A stretch of DNA of 64,000 nt from Dipteronia dyeriana (lineage: Eukaryota > Streptophyta > Magnoliopsida > Sapindales > Sapindaceae), in assembly GCA_032871835.1 (NCBI GenBank), contig CM065296.1, forward strand, positions 18,951,501 through 19,015,500, read 5' to 3'. Under the pieces are notes generated by a model. The model was not told the DNA's origin. It ran no database searches and worked only from the letters and a program-made list of their open reading frames with translations. Made by a program: the position numbers and the translations under genes. This document shows positions 54,881 to 64,000 of this stretch, piece by piece. Position 1 is the stretch's first letter, and every line of letters begins with the position of its first letter.

Positions 54881-56083
54881 ATGGCTAGAACAAATTTGGG
54901 TAAAAGGCCTCGGGTTAGCAGCACTTCCAGAGGAAAAGGGGTCGCTTTTTCACAAATAGTTCAGAATAAGGATTCTAGAGATAGAGTGTCTAAGTTTCAG
55001 AGAAGACCTTGGATTGTGGAGAAGGTTATTGAGGTGCCTAGTTTTGGGGAAACCCCTGTGCCAGATATTATAGCTACCCATCGATGGGCCGGATTTGTTC
55101 AGAGTCCCCCAAAACCAAATAAGAGTATCGTGGTTGAATTCTATGCCAGCATGATCCCAGAAAGATTTCTAAATGGAGGGGCAGTACTGGTCCAAGGAGT
55201 CGAGGTCCACATATCGCCAGATGCAATTAATCAGTATTTCACAACTCCGGAGGTACGAGTCAACAGTAATATTGGGATAGATACGATTGATGAAATTGAT
55301 CCGTACTCGAGTAGGTTGGCAGAAGTACTTAGGATAGATGGCAGGGTGGAATGGAATCAGATGGTTCGCCTATATCAGAGGGACTTGAGAGTGGACGCTG
55401 CATTCTGGAACATCTTCATCTTATACTCCTAGAGACCTACACAGCATCGCACCGAGTTTTTCTTTGAGCATGCCCGTTTGTTGCATCGACTGGTGACTAG
55501 CCGGCTAATTAATATTGGTCGAATAATTTTTAGGGTAATATACAACAGTGGTTGTGAAGATGGGTCATCTATGGTATTCCTCTGTTTAATTACAGCTTTT
55601 TACAGGATAACAGGTATTGAAGTGGATGCCGGACTAGAGGAGTATACACCTAGTATTTTATTACTAACAGTATGAAACAAGCTTTGTCACGATCGGGGAG
55701 TACCTACGATAGGACAATATGGAGAATGGAGACGTCGCCGCCAGGAGAGAGAGGCACAACTACAAATGGAGGTTGTTGATCCTATACCTGAGGATCATAC
55801 AGATGTTCCGCCAGCTACTTAGCCAGAGGCCTCTCAACCAGGAAATGCATATTTTGATTCTTTGTTTCAAGCAATGCGAGAGCACATGGACGATCAGTTT
55901 AGAGGATTGAAGGAGCGGATGAACACGCGTTTTGAAACTTTTGAAGAGAGCATCACAGAGCTGTGCACTATGGTTAGCCGGTTTTCTGTGGCTGACGATG
56001 GAGGTTTGTGTTTCCATTCTCCAGTTCCCCTACCTGAATTTCAAGCAGGAGGCAGCTCTTGGTACGGTCCACCTAGTTTTTGA
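54881..56083 (+). pseudogene. Athila-2 extra ORF (env position), three in-frame stops
   Basis: One frame of about 400 codons runs from ATG 54881 to 56083 without frameshift, broken only by stops at 55430-55432, 55673-55675 and 55820-55822. The N-terminus is basic (MARTNLGKRPRVSSTSRGKG), like a nuclear localisation signal. The central part has HRWAGF, VVEFYASM, VQGVEVHISPDAINQYF and FWNIFILYS, a pattern that resembles the plant 'putative transposon protein' domain (Transposase_32-like) and matches ORF-X of TR-GAG. Next come FEHARLLHRL and LITAFYRITGIEV, and a C-terminal coiled coil (MDDQFRGLKERMNTRFETFE). The place in the element is where Athila elements are reported to carry an env-like gene. 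There is no signal peptide or convincing membrane anchor, so I do not call it an envelope protein. Start chosen because it follows the predicted acceptor exactly. Confidence 0.7.
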
Positions 56084-57042
56084 TTGGGAGACCCTATGGA
56101 GCCGCAGCATCATGACCGTGATTCTGATCAGGGGACAGAAATCCCGCATATTTCAGACGAGGACAGAGGACTTTAAAGGATATGCATTTTTCTTTCTTTC
56201 ATTTTCTTGTTTTCATTTTCTTTTTGAATATTTAGAATTTAGCAATATTTAGCAATATTTTTCTTTAATTCTTTTTCCACTTCTTTCTTTTCTCGCTTGT
56301 CACCATTGTGGGCAATGTTGAGTTTAGGTTTGGGGATGATGTGATCCATGATATTATGTTTTGATCTGTGCTCTTGAGATAATATGCATTAATCACTGAG
56401 TTTACACTAACTTCTTGCCACTTAGAGTAATGCACAGTATTTTTCAAAATTAATGACATTCTCTTGATGTGATAGTGGAAAGGAAGTTTAGTTGAATTTT
56501 CATGATTAATAGTGGAGACTACCTTTGTGAGTTCACCAAGCCAAAAAGCGTACATAAATATAATTATAGAGGGTTCTTTTGTTTCTACTCCTAAACACTC
56601 AGTAGGTTCTTAGCATTTAGATTTGATCTCTATAGGGTATATATTGAGCATTATAGAACTTTCATCATTAAAAAGAAGTCACATGTTTATTTTGATCTCG
56701 TGTAAGTCGAATCAGTGGAAGTGATGATTAGACTATGTGTGCTTAAAACTATTTAAAAGGCCGTAAATATTTCCTACCCGTATGTTGTCTGCACCATAGC
56801 CAATTTTGAAGCCAAACAATGATTAAGCCTTTTTCTTTCTTCACCACATTAACCGTAACCCAATAAGCAATAATTTAGCCATACCTTATAACTTGGGATC
56901 ATACATTGAGAATGTGAAGAAGTTGTTATATTTATTTTGCAAATGATTTATGTATATTTCGATCAGAGGCCAATGAAGGAAAAGAGCTGCATTCAATCCA
57001 AAAAGTAAGTTGATATTATGATGTCCATGTACATGTAATCCT

Positions 57043-57055
57043 CTGATTCTCATAA

Positions 57056-57105
<50 letters not shown>

Positions 57106-57121
57106 AAGGTATGAGAATCAG
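57043..57121 (+). repeat. Hairpin with (TA)n core
   Basis: CTGATTCTCATA (57043-57054) and TATGAGAATCAG (57110-57121) are perfect 12-bp inverted arms around an A-run and a TA repeat of about 45 bases, which is itself self-complementary. The whole 79 bp can fold as a hairpin. Confidence 0.85.
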
Positions 57122-57898
57122 AAGGTAGAGTTTAATGAGTACATATGATGAAATTAGAATGGTGAACTTTTGAAAAATAGGACATTAATAAGAATTGAAT
57201 ATTTCATTTGAGATGAGGATTAAGAGTTCTATATGAAGCCATAAAGTTATTGAAGACTCTCATGGTATGATCCTAAGTTTTTGAATCCCTATTTTCCCAT
57301 TCTTTCTTGACCTTCATCCATGGCCCCATTACAACCTTAATTAAAGTCTAACTGATCCACTGGTTATCCTTACTATGAAAGTATAAGTGAATAATGTGTC
57401 TATCTTGTTCATAATGCTTAATTCTTTCGTGAGATCTTTTGTATGAAATCAAGCGTTCTTTCTATCATTTATTCGTATACGATTATATCTTGTTGAAATT
57501 TCTTGTGCATAAAATCCATTCGCATATATTTGTTGAGTGTATTTGCCTAGGTTCTGTGTGAAATTAATGAGTGACATCCTGTGAGAATTAGAGTCAAGGT
57601 GAATTACATCTATGGTGTTTATCGAATGTGACTTTGAAACTTGAACGTCTTGAGAATGGGCTTTTCGTTAAAACAAATGAAGCAATGCCATCAAGTTCTT
57701 GTGACTTAACTTTAGTCTTTACTTATTGACTTTTGCATGTATTGTTTCGATTTGGGCACAGTTCAAATGCATTTTAAATGATTGGTATTTTTCTTATAAG
57801 GCTTGTAGCATACGCTCAATGCTATCGTGTTCCCTACGAAAGTGGTTTATTTAGTCAGGAATTTTTTTTTTAGGTTTAGGTTTAGTTTTTATTTTTAG

Positions 57899-57938
57899 TT
57901 TTGCTCGAGGACTAGCAAAAGATAGGTTCGAGGGTATT
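57899..57938 (+). other. Athila-2 stem-loop and polypurine tract
   Basis: TTTTGCTC (57899-57906) pairs with TAGCAAAA (one mismatch). The tract GATAGGTTCGAGGGTATT precedes the LTR start TGATAGG at 57939. Compared with Athila-1 (GGTTTGGGGGCAT) the purine tract is degraded. Confidence 0.75.
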
Positions 57939-59277
57939 TGATAGGTCATTATTTGTATGTGTTTTTAATCCCCTTTTAGCCTATAATTTTTTGTTTCTTG
58001 AGCATTTTTAGGTATTTAATTTGTGTGATTGAGCATGTTTCAGGACATTTGATTTTAATGTTGCGTTTGGAAGATTTGAAGCAAAAATGGGGAATTTTGT
58101 CCATTACCGCTGTGAAGGTCGCTGCCCAAGCAGTGCCTTCACCGCGGTCTGCAGAGCTGAGAATCACAACCGTATCATGTTCAACAACCGCGGTTTGTAC
58201 CGCTATCAAGGTTGTGTCTCCATAACGGTCGACACAGCGAAACTTCACAGAGAGCACACCGCTTGATGAACCGCGGTCTGGGCAAGTTGTCTGAGCTGCG
58301 GCCTAGGGAGCGGTCGTACGAATCCTTGGCGTCTTGGGGATTCTGAAACTTTTTTCTAAAAAGAAAAAAAAAAAGAAAAAAAAGAAGATATATATAGATG
58401 TTTTTCGATTGTGGAAGAAGAGGCTGCCTATTACCAATCCATAACAACACATCAACAATCATATTTATACATCGAAGATTGAAGACGAAGAAGAATTCAT
58501 CGATGGGTTTTATTGTTTCTTTCTCTTCTCTTTTTATTTTCGCCATGTGTAACTAATTCCATACTAGGGAATCAATGTGAACCTCTATGAATGCTCTTTG
58601 TTAGAATTGACTATATTTAATTAAATTAAGTTTTGATTCATTCAATTCATCATATGTCTTAATTCTTATTTCTTGTTAATGCATAATCATACGTTGGCAT
58701 GAATTTAGGGATTTGATAATTCAATGATTAAGGTTGGAGTATTGATCTATACGTAATCTTAATTAATATTCAATTGAATGGATAAAATTGATCTTAGCAT
58801 TGATCTATGCAAGTAGGTTTTGGTTCATTGTTCTTGCACTTAATGGGTTCTCGATTGTAGTTTGCGCCATTGATCTATGGGTAAATTGTAATTGAGAACA
58901 CTTGATTCATCCCAGGATCATACGGTAATAATCATACTTAAGATAAGAACGAACCCTTAACTTGATTAATATCTTTCACAGTCAATTCGAAACATTGTGT
59001 AAACATAATAGGGGAGCATTGATGACCTAGTGCTTTCTCACCTTTGATCACAACCAAATCTCTTCAATTGCTTTCATTAGATTAATTTAATTTAAGTTTT
59101 TAGTTTAAATCAATTCACCATCAATTTCTAGTTGTTTTTAGTTTAAATTTAATTAGAATTAGATCTAACCAAATTAATTACTTTTCTCGTGGGAACGATC
59201 CTTACTTGATGTGTACGATATCTTCACGATTCGTGCACTTGAGAGTATTGTTTTTATAACACGATTTACACACATCA
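57939..59277 (+). repeat. Athila-2 3' LTR
   Basis: A complete 1339-bp LTR, TGATAGGTC to ACACACATCA. The U3 part carries ACCGCGGT at 58141-58148, 58187-58194 and 58270-58277. An A-rich tract and a TATATATA box follow at 58388-58395. The frame 57976-58257 is LTR sequence. The following base starts Gypsy-D. Confidence 0.93.
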
Positions 59278-61040
59278 GCTGCCGATCCAGGGTATAAGTC
59301 TCTTTGCCCACTACTATGCTTGGTTTGGAGATCACTTGGAGGGGGACTCCCTGTGGTATGAATTGGCCACCATTCACAGCTATCTTGGCTAGGATGTCAG
59401 CTCGTTGATTCTGTTGTCGAGGCACTTGCTCGATCTTAAAATCCTTGAATTTGTTCATAAGCAATTGAACTTGCTTCAAGTAGGCAACCATGTTATCCCC
59501 TTTGGTCTGATAGTCCCTAAAAACCTGATTGACTATAAGTAATGAGTCACTTCTGACCTGAAGGTAATCAACCCCGAGCTCGGCGGCCACCTTCATCCAG
59601 GCTAGGAGGGCTTCGCATTCTGCTTCATTGTTTATGGCCTTAAATTCCAATCTGAAGTAGTGGTAACACTTAGTCCCCTATGGGTCCATTAAGAGTATGC
59701 CTGCTCTCCACCCCCCCCCCCCCCGGCTTGGCCGGATGTTCCATCGGTGTATAGGATCCATGGCTCGAAACCTACCGGCCAGCCGTCGGACTCGGGAATT
59801 TTCTCATGTGCTATATTTGTCATCGTAGATGACGCTTGGCCTGGGGCACTTAGAGCTCCGCCATAAAGTCTGCCAAAGCTTGGGCTTTAATTACGGTACT
59901 GGGTTTATACCTTAAATCAAACTAAGTGAGTTCCAGAGCCCATAAAATCAGTCTTTGGGACACGTCCGACCTTTGTAGAAACTGACGGCGAGGTTGGTCC
60001 GTTACTACTGCTATTGAGTGAGCTTTAAAGTATGGACGAAGCTTCCTTACTGAGGTCACCAGGGTAAAGGTGAGCTTCTCCAGTAGCGTATAATTCTTTT
60101 GTGGCTTGGTTAGGGCGTGACTTACGTATTAGAGAGGTAGTTGGATCCGATCTCTACATTCCTTGACATGAGCCCCACTCACTGTTGTTTTTGAAACGGC
60201 TAAGTAGATTTACAGTTCCTCTCTCGGACTTGGTTTAACCAGCAATAGAGGGCTTGACAGATACTTCTTCAAAGCATGAAAAGCATGCTCGCTCTCCTGG
60301 TCCCATTTCTTGTTCCTTCTCGGCTCGATAGCTTTGAAAAAAGGGAAACATTTATCGACAGACCGAGAAATGAACCTATTGAAAGTTGTTATCTGCCCGG
60401 TCAAGACCTGAACCTATTTAAGTGACGTGGGGGATTCTAGATCCAAGATAGCCCAGATCTTTTCAAGGTTAGTCTCTATTCCTCTCTCGTGAATCATGAA
60501 GCCTAGAAACTTTCCTGCAGTCACCCTAAAAGCACTTGGAGTGGTTCAATATCATCTAGTTTTCTCTTAGGATCAGGAAAGTTCTGCGAAGATCATTCTG
60601 ATGTCCTTCTACAGTCGGTGACTTGGTAATCATGTCGTCGATATATACTTCCATCGATCGTCCGATTTTGGGCTTAAACAGTCGATTGACCAACCGTTGA
60701 TATGTAGCTCCCATATTCTTAAGCCCAAACGGCATCACCATGTAGTAGTACAGACCCTGGCCGATGATGAAGCTAGTATTATCTTGGTCGGCAGGGTGCA
60801 TCACGACTTGGTTGTAACCCGAGAATGCATCCATGAAACTTAGGAGCTTGTTTTCGGATGTGGTTTCAACAAACTGATTGATCTTTGGTAGAGGGAAACT
60901 GTCTTTTATACACGCCCGGTTGAGGTCGATGTAGTCAACACACATTCACCATGATACATTAGCATTTGTGACAATGACCATGTTGGCGATCCATTCGGGG
61001 TAACGTGCCTCTCTAATGAAGCTTGCTATGATCAACTTGT
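59278..61040 (-). pseudogene. pol: Gypsy-D reverse transcriptase and two RNase H domains (decayed)
   Basis: Tat-type pol on the minus strand. RT (61040-60550) has CVDYIDLNRACIKDSFPLP, SFMDAFSGYNQV, MPFGLKNMGATYQRLVN and the catalytic YIDDMI. The RT end and first RNase H (60404-59830) include WDQESEHAFHALKKYL and end with KAQALADF. A second RNase H of the Tat-specific type (about 59780-59280) shows WILYTDGTSGQAG, a Gly run coded by a C14 homopolymer (59711-59724), FKAINNEAECEALL, VRSDSLLIVNQV and QQNQRADILAKIA, keeping the acidic residues. It is cut at 59278 by Athila-2; integrase and 3' LTR are absent. Several stops and frame changes interrupt it. Confidence 0.82.
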
Positions 61041-61925
61041 TCACCTCTTCTTGAACCACAACATTTCTTTAGTTGTTAAAATGGTGTTTTTTTGTCTGAC
61101 GGGCTTGAAAGTTGGATCTACTTCCAAACGGTGAGCAACCAATGATATCGGGATCCCGGGCATCTCTTCGTGACTCCAAGTGAAGATGTTGTTGAAATCT
61201 TTGAGGTGCCCAATCAGACCTTCCTTCACCCCGGGTTTAAGGGTCGCTTCGGTCTTAACAACCTTTAAGGGGTCGTCCATCCTGATGGGTATTTCTTCTA
61301 ACTCATCTACTGGATGCCCATTGGTCCATTCCCTGCTCTGCTCCTCTTCTTCTGGAATCCTGGGATCCTCTTTTGGGTGGTTTGAGAGCTCTACATCCTC
61401 TAACGTCATCATGGGCATTACTCCCTCATATATCATCGTAACCTGTGCAAACTGTTTTGCTAGGGCTGTTTTGTTGGCAGACACTGCATAGCACTTCCTA
61501 GCTATTTGCTGGTCACCACACATTTTCCCCACCTTGTCTTCCACTGGAAACTTTAGGACGTTATGCTAAATGGATAGGACCCCTTCAAGGATGACAAAAA
61601 AGGTCTTCCCAATATCACATTGTAGATTGATAGGGTATCCACCACCGCGAAGTCAGTCATAATATTTTAAGGGGGCTATTCCAGAGATTACTAGAAAGAT
61701 CTTCGACCCCACATGTATGATTGAATACCCAGTAAATCCATACAACGAGGTTGTGCAGCTATTGTAACACCACTGTTTCAAGTTAAGCTTTTCCAAGGTA
61801 TCTTTGAAAAGGATGTCGACGCTACTGTCTGTGTCAACAAGCACGCGATGGACCATGCCATTGGAAATTTGTACCGTGACCACCATGGGATTGTCATGAG
61901 GTTGCATGGTGTTGTAGACATCCAC
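61041..61925 (-). pseudogene. pol: Gypsy-D protease and RT linker (decayed)
   Basis: The frame 61925-61653 carries VHRVLVDTDSSVDILF: the protease active site D-T-G reads D-T-D here, which would abolish activity. LYGFTGYSI follows. The frame 61544-61041 holds the acidic linker (NHPKEDPRIPEEEEQ) and the start of RT (TWSHEEMPGIPISLVAHRL). A disrupted stretch (about 61650-61545) separates them. Confidence 0.75.
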
Positions 61926-62837
61926 CTCGGTGAAAATAATCTACACCGACTGGAAAGGGTCAGCTGGGCTCTGATCGACCTTGAAGATACCTCACCCTTC
62001 ATTTACAGGAGGGACCTTCCTTGCATGGTTTTTCCTAGAATTATTAGAGGTGCCAGCCGTTGTAGTACCTCCGTTGATGGTATGTATCACCTGAATTTGT
62101 TGCATCAGTTTCGCATGCTCCTATTTTCTCTTCTTGGCGTGCTCGCGGATCTCAGCTTGTACTCTCATCCTAGTCTGAATGTTGTCCCTAATTTGCTGCA
62201 AGAATTCTATCAAGCATCCTCCTCTAATCAGAGCCTCGATCTGGTTGCAAAGGTTATAGCACTATGAAGTATTCTGGCCCACGTCTTCATGAAAATCTCA
62301 GTACTTATACCAGTTCCTCATATCGTCGGGTGCTTTCATGGGTGCGGGCTTCTGTAATAGCCCCTTATCCTGAATGGCATGGTAGATCATTTCACGGGAT
62401 ATATTTAAGGGGGTGTAGTGATCGTATCCCCTCTCATCTCATGCTATAGGGGCTATCATCCTTGGAGAAGAGAAGCCTGCGGAGGGGTTCGCCTTGCTGG
62501 GTACCTTTCTTGCTTGGGTTGAGAAATGAGAAACCAGAAGGTTGATCTATTTGGAGGTTTGTTCTGATTTTTCAAAACTTGTTCAGGACTTAGAGTTTCC
62601 GTCTTTTATCATTTTTCTGTTCTCATATCGTCATGCTCCATTTTGACCTTGAGCCGTTCATTGACTTCAACTTGCTCTAGAGCCCGATCATAGGCCTCTT
62701 GGTCTCCGGAGGTCGCTTGGCAAAGGATTGAAAAAGCTTACCCGCTCATAGGTTCCGTCTGAAAGTAACGAGGGTCTCTTTCTTAGTGAAGACCCCCCCA
62801 TCTAGATGACCTCCTTGTGGAACTACTCCACGTAAGC
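61926..62837 (-). pseudogene. Gypsy-D gag C-terminal part, unreadable
   Basis: About 900 bp between the gag core and protease, where the nucleocapsid part of gag should be. No frame longer than about 75 codons is open on the minus strand and I could not find a zinc knuckle. It is treated as decayed gag. The plus-strand frame 61848-62267 is a shadow. Confidence 0.5.
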
Positions 62838-63420
62838 TCAGAGGGTTTCCCCTCGCTTCTGGATCACATACTGTAAATGGATGGGATCCTTCGGCCGAGG
62901 TTTGATTCCTTGGAATTGTGAGCAGAAATCAGTTGACAACTTTTTGAAAGAGTCCACACTGCCCGCGGGGAGCTTTTTGAACCATGTCTTTACATAGTCG
63001 GGCAGGGTGGTAGGGAACATTCTGCACATGGCGGCCCAGGTTGTGTTTTGGACTTCCATCGGTTGGACAAAGCTTTCCAAGTGGCTCAAAGGATCCTCCA
63101 TACCGAAGAACTTATCTGTTGGCATCTTAAACTTTGGTGGGAGTTCTGCCTCCCGGATTCTTCTAGTAAGGGGTGCATTCATCTCGCTCAGGTGGTATTT
63201 TTTGACCTCCTTAGCCTTCCTTCTTTTCAACTGCTAGATCTATTGCTGCATCTTGGCCAACTGGTTCCTCAGACGCTTATATCTGTGTTTCTGACAATCG
63301 ACCTCGAAGCTCTCGCTGTCAGATCCCCCGACAAGCTAGATACCTCCATTTTGTCATCCTCTGGGATGGGGTCCACTTACACGGTTTGTCTGCTATCTCC
63401 GGCTTCAGCTCGAGGTTCCC
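62838..63420 (-). pseudogene. gag: Gypsy-D gag core
   Basis: The frame from 63230 to 62838 contains ELPPKFKMPTDKFFGMEDP, HLESFVQPMEVQ, MCRMFPTTLPDYVKTWFK and LPAGSVDSFKKLSTDFCSQF, the Ty3 gag core (Retrotrans_gag) in the Tat form. Upstream reading to about 63420 in other frames gives an acidic N-terminal stretch with stops, so the start codon is not certain. Its C-terminal end runs into the decayed stretch before protease. Confidence 0.75.
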
Positions 63421-63639
63421 TCTAGAATTCACCAGTTGAGGAGGGCTGTGAGGTGCCCTTGGCACAACATCGGCTGCCGACTTAACCTATCTAGGTCGAT
63501 AGTTGGTTAGCCTATCCGAGATCGGGGGCATGTGCCTTAGCCTTTCTCGGATGGAGGTTGTAGGCCCTGTCCTATGGTAGGCAGGGATCGGTAGGGGTCC
63601 TAACCGATTGAAAGCATGCTGCCTAGCAATAGGTCAACT
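63421..63639. other. Gypsy-D leader or junction, unresolved
   Basis: A GC-moderate stretch without a coding frame. At about 63431 the minus strand reads TGGTGAATTCTAGAGGG, which could be a degraded primer site resembling that of Gypsy-C (TGGTGCTAGAATGAGGG), but no LTR start follows clearly. The E3 sequence starts near 63640. Confidence 0.35.
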
Positions 63640-64000
63640 TGCTTGGAGAGTATAGCGGGCTTCTAGAGAGGTTAGTGGGCTTCTGATATAGGCTACGAGT
63701 TAATTTTGACCTCGAGAAGTCTTGATTTGGAAAAAGCTCACTTTATTTGTGTCGGGTTTCACTTTAAATGCTTCCTGAGCTCAGAGACCTTTCCTTGCTT
63801 TTACGGGGTGGTTATGGATCCTGACCCCAAAAGCTGGGGTTCCAGGATAGGTGATCTCGTGAAGCCTAGATAACCACGTATAGGGCTATCTCTGAATTCC
63901 TAGGTAGGCGTGAAGGGCTCGACCTGATCGTGTTGAGCTCTATTCCTTATAGTTCTGAAGCCAGAAGAACCTTCCTCACTTCTGCGGGGTAGCTTTATGG
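63640..64000 (+). repeat. E3: LTR/leader of a third element E copy, runs off the window
   Basis: Matches E2 (10060-10318 joined with 20652-20745) across the TR-GAG-1 insertion point without a gap: gaattcctaggtagg is followed by gtgaagggctcgacc. It represents the uninterrupted site. Orientation is plus, so any ORF would lie beyond the window end. Confidence 0.75.

Larger units (their letters stand above)
56084..57938 (+). other. Athila-2 3' non-coding interval
   Basis: About 1.85 kb with no coding frame. It has a third polypurine-like tract TTTAGGTTTGGGG (56323-56335), the AATAGTGGAGACTACC phrase shared with Athila-1, a long hairpin (57043-57121), and the stem-loop and polypurine tract at 57899-57938 (TTTTGCTCGAGGACTAGC.., GGTTCGAGGGTATT). 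Confidence 0.75.
46795..59277 (+). mobile_element. Athila-2: Athila-type Ty3/Gypsy element with extra 3' ORF, inactive
   Basis: A 12.5-kb element on the plus strand with a 5' LTR (46795-48083, first 46 or so bases lost), a tRNA-Asp primer site, gag, pol (protease, RT, RNase H, integrase), an extra ORF (54881-56083) with its own promoter-like region, a long 3' non-coding part and a 3' LTR (57939-59277). Integrase is followed by the conserved Athila phrase AAATAAAGCGCTTGG..GGGAGGCAACCC (53613-53640). The element is inserted in Gypsy-D: the right flank is Gypsy-D RNase H sequence; the left flank was replaced by Gypsy-C. The coding regions carry several stops and two frameshifts. Confidence 0.92.

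Noticed and set aside
54881..56083. Viral envelope protein
   Set aside because: Position suggests it, but there is no signal peptide, no clear transmembrane anchor and no fusion-peptide-like stretch; the domain pattern fits a plant transposon protein family better.
59278..59292. GCTGCCGATCC after the Athila-2 3' LTR as a second primer site
   Set aside because: It resembles part of the tRNA-Asp primer site by chance; on the minus strand it reads in frame with the Gypsy-D RNase H end (YTLDRQ).
42213..63640. Gypsy-C and Gypsy-D as two halves of one element split by Athila-2
   Set aside because: Both contain gag, protease, RT and first RNase H, so they overlap in content and are two separate elements.

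Overview
The window is repeat-dense plant nuclear DNA, almost certainly from a flowering plant (probably a eudicot; I cannot name the species). The evidence is the set of element types: Athila-type and Tat-type Ty3/Gypsy retrotransposons, SIRE-like Ty1/Copia retrotransposons with tRNA-Met primer sites, and non-autonomous derivatives with plant-specific domains. I find no host protein-coding gene, rRNA or tRNA. Every long reading frame belongs to a retroelement and nearly all are broken, as expected of old heterochromatin. Names such as TR-GAG-1, Copia-B or element E are labels for this window only.

Layout, left to right. 1-~3300: 3' end and 3' LTR of an Athila-like element (Athila-1, +). ~3380-3720: a compositionally distinct patch, possibly organelle-derived. 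~4560-10318 and 20652-22814: two diverged copies (E1 on -, E2 on +) of a non-autonomous family with a Transposase_28-like ORF and a conserved 87-bp intron. 10319-20651: TR-GAG-1 (-), with 2.55-kb LTRs, a Copia gag and a second ORF but no pol; it is inserted in E2. 22815-42212: TR-GAG-2 (-), same family, interrupted inside its 3' LTR by Copia-B (24186-33458, -), which has a perfect 5-bp target duplication. 42213-46794: the 5' half of a Tat-type element (Gypsy-C, -), whose intact LTR end sits inside the 5' LTR of the next element. 46795-59277: Athila-2 (+), with both LTRs, gag, pol and an extra ORF. 59278-~63640: Gypsy-D (-), Tat type, cut by Athila-2. ~63640-64000: another copy of the element E leader (+).

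Relations. TR-GAG elements carry gag, the tRNA-Met primer site and a polypurine tract but no protease, integrase or reverse transcriptase, so they must have been mobilised in trans, plausibly by a SIRE-like element related to Copia-B. Their second ORF and the extra ORF of Athila-2 appear to share one domain, which suggests module exchange between Copia-type and Gypsy-type elements. In Athila-2 the extra ORF is preceded by a promoter-like block: a polypurine-like tract, 71-bp tandem repeats with ACCGCGGT palindromes, a TATA box and a predicted leader intron ending exactly at the start codon. This block and a stem-loop shared by three unrelated LTR families are the most interesting signals.

Inactivation. 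Most readable lesions are G-to-A changes on the coding strand (Trp codons to stop, zinc-knuckle Cys to Tyr, ATG to ATA), as expected from methylation and deamination. A deletion junction at about 42212 fuses TR-GAG-2 to Gypsy-C.
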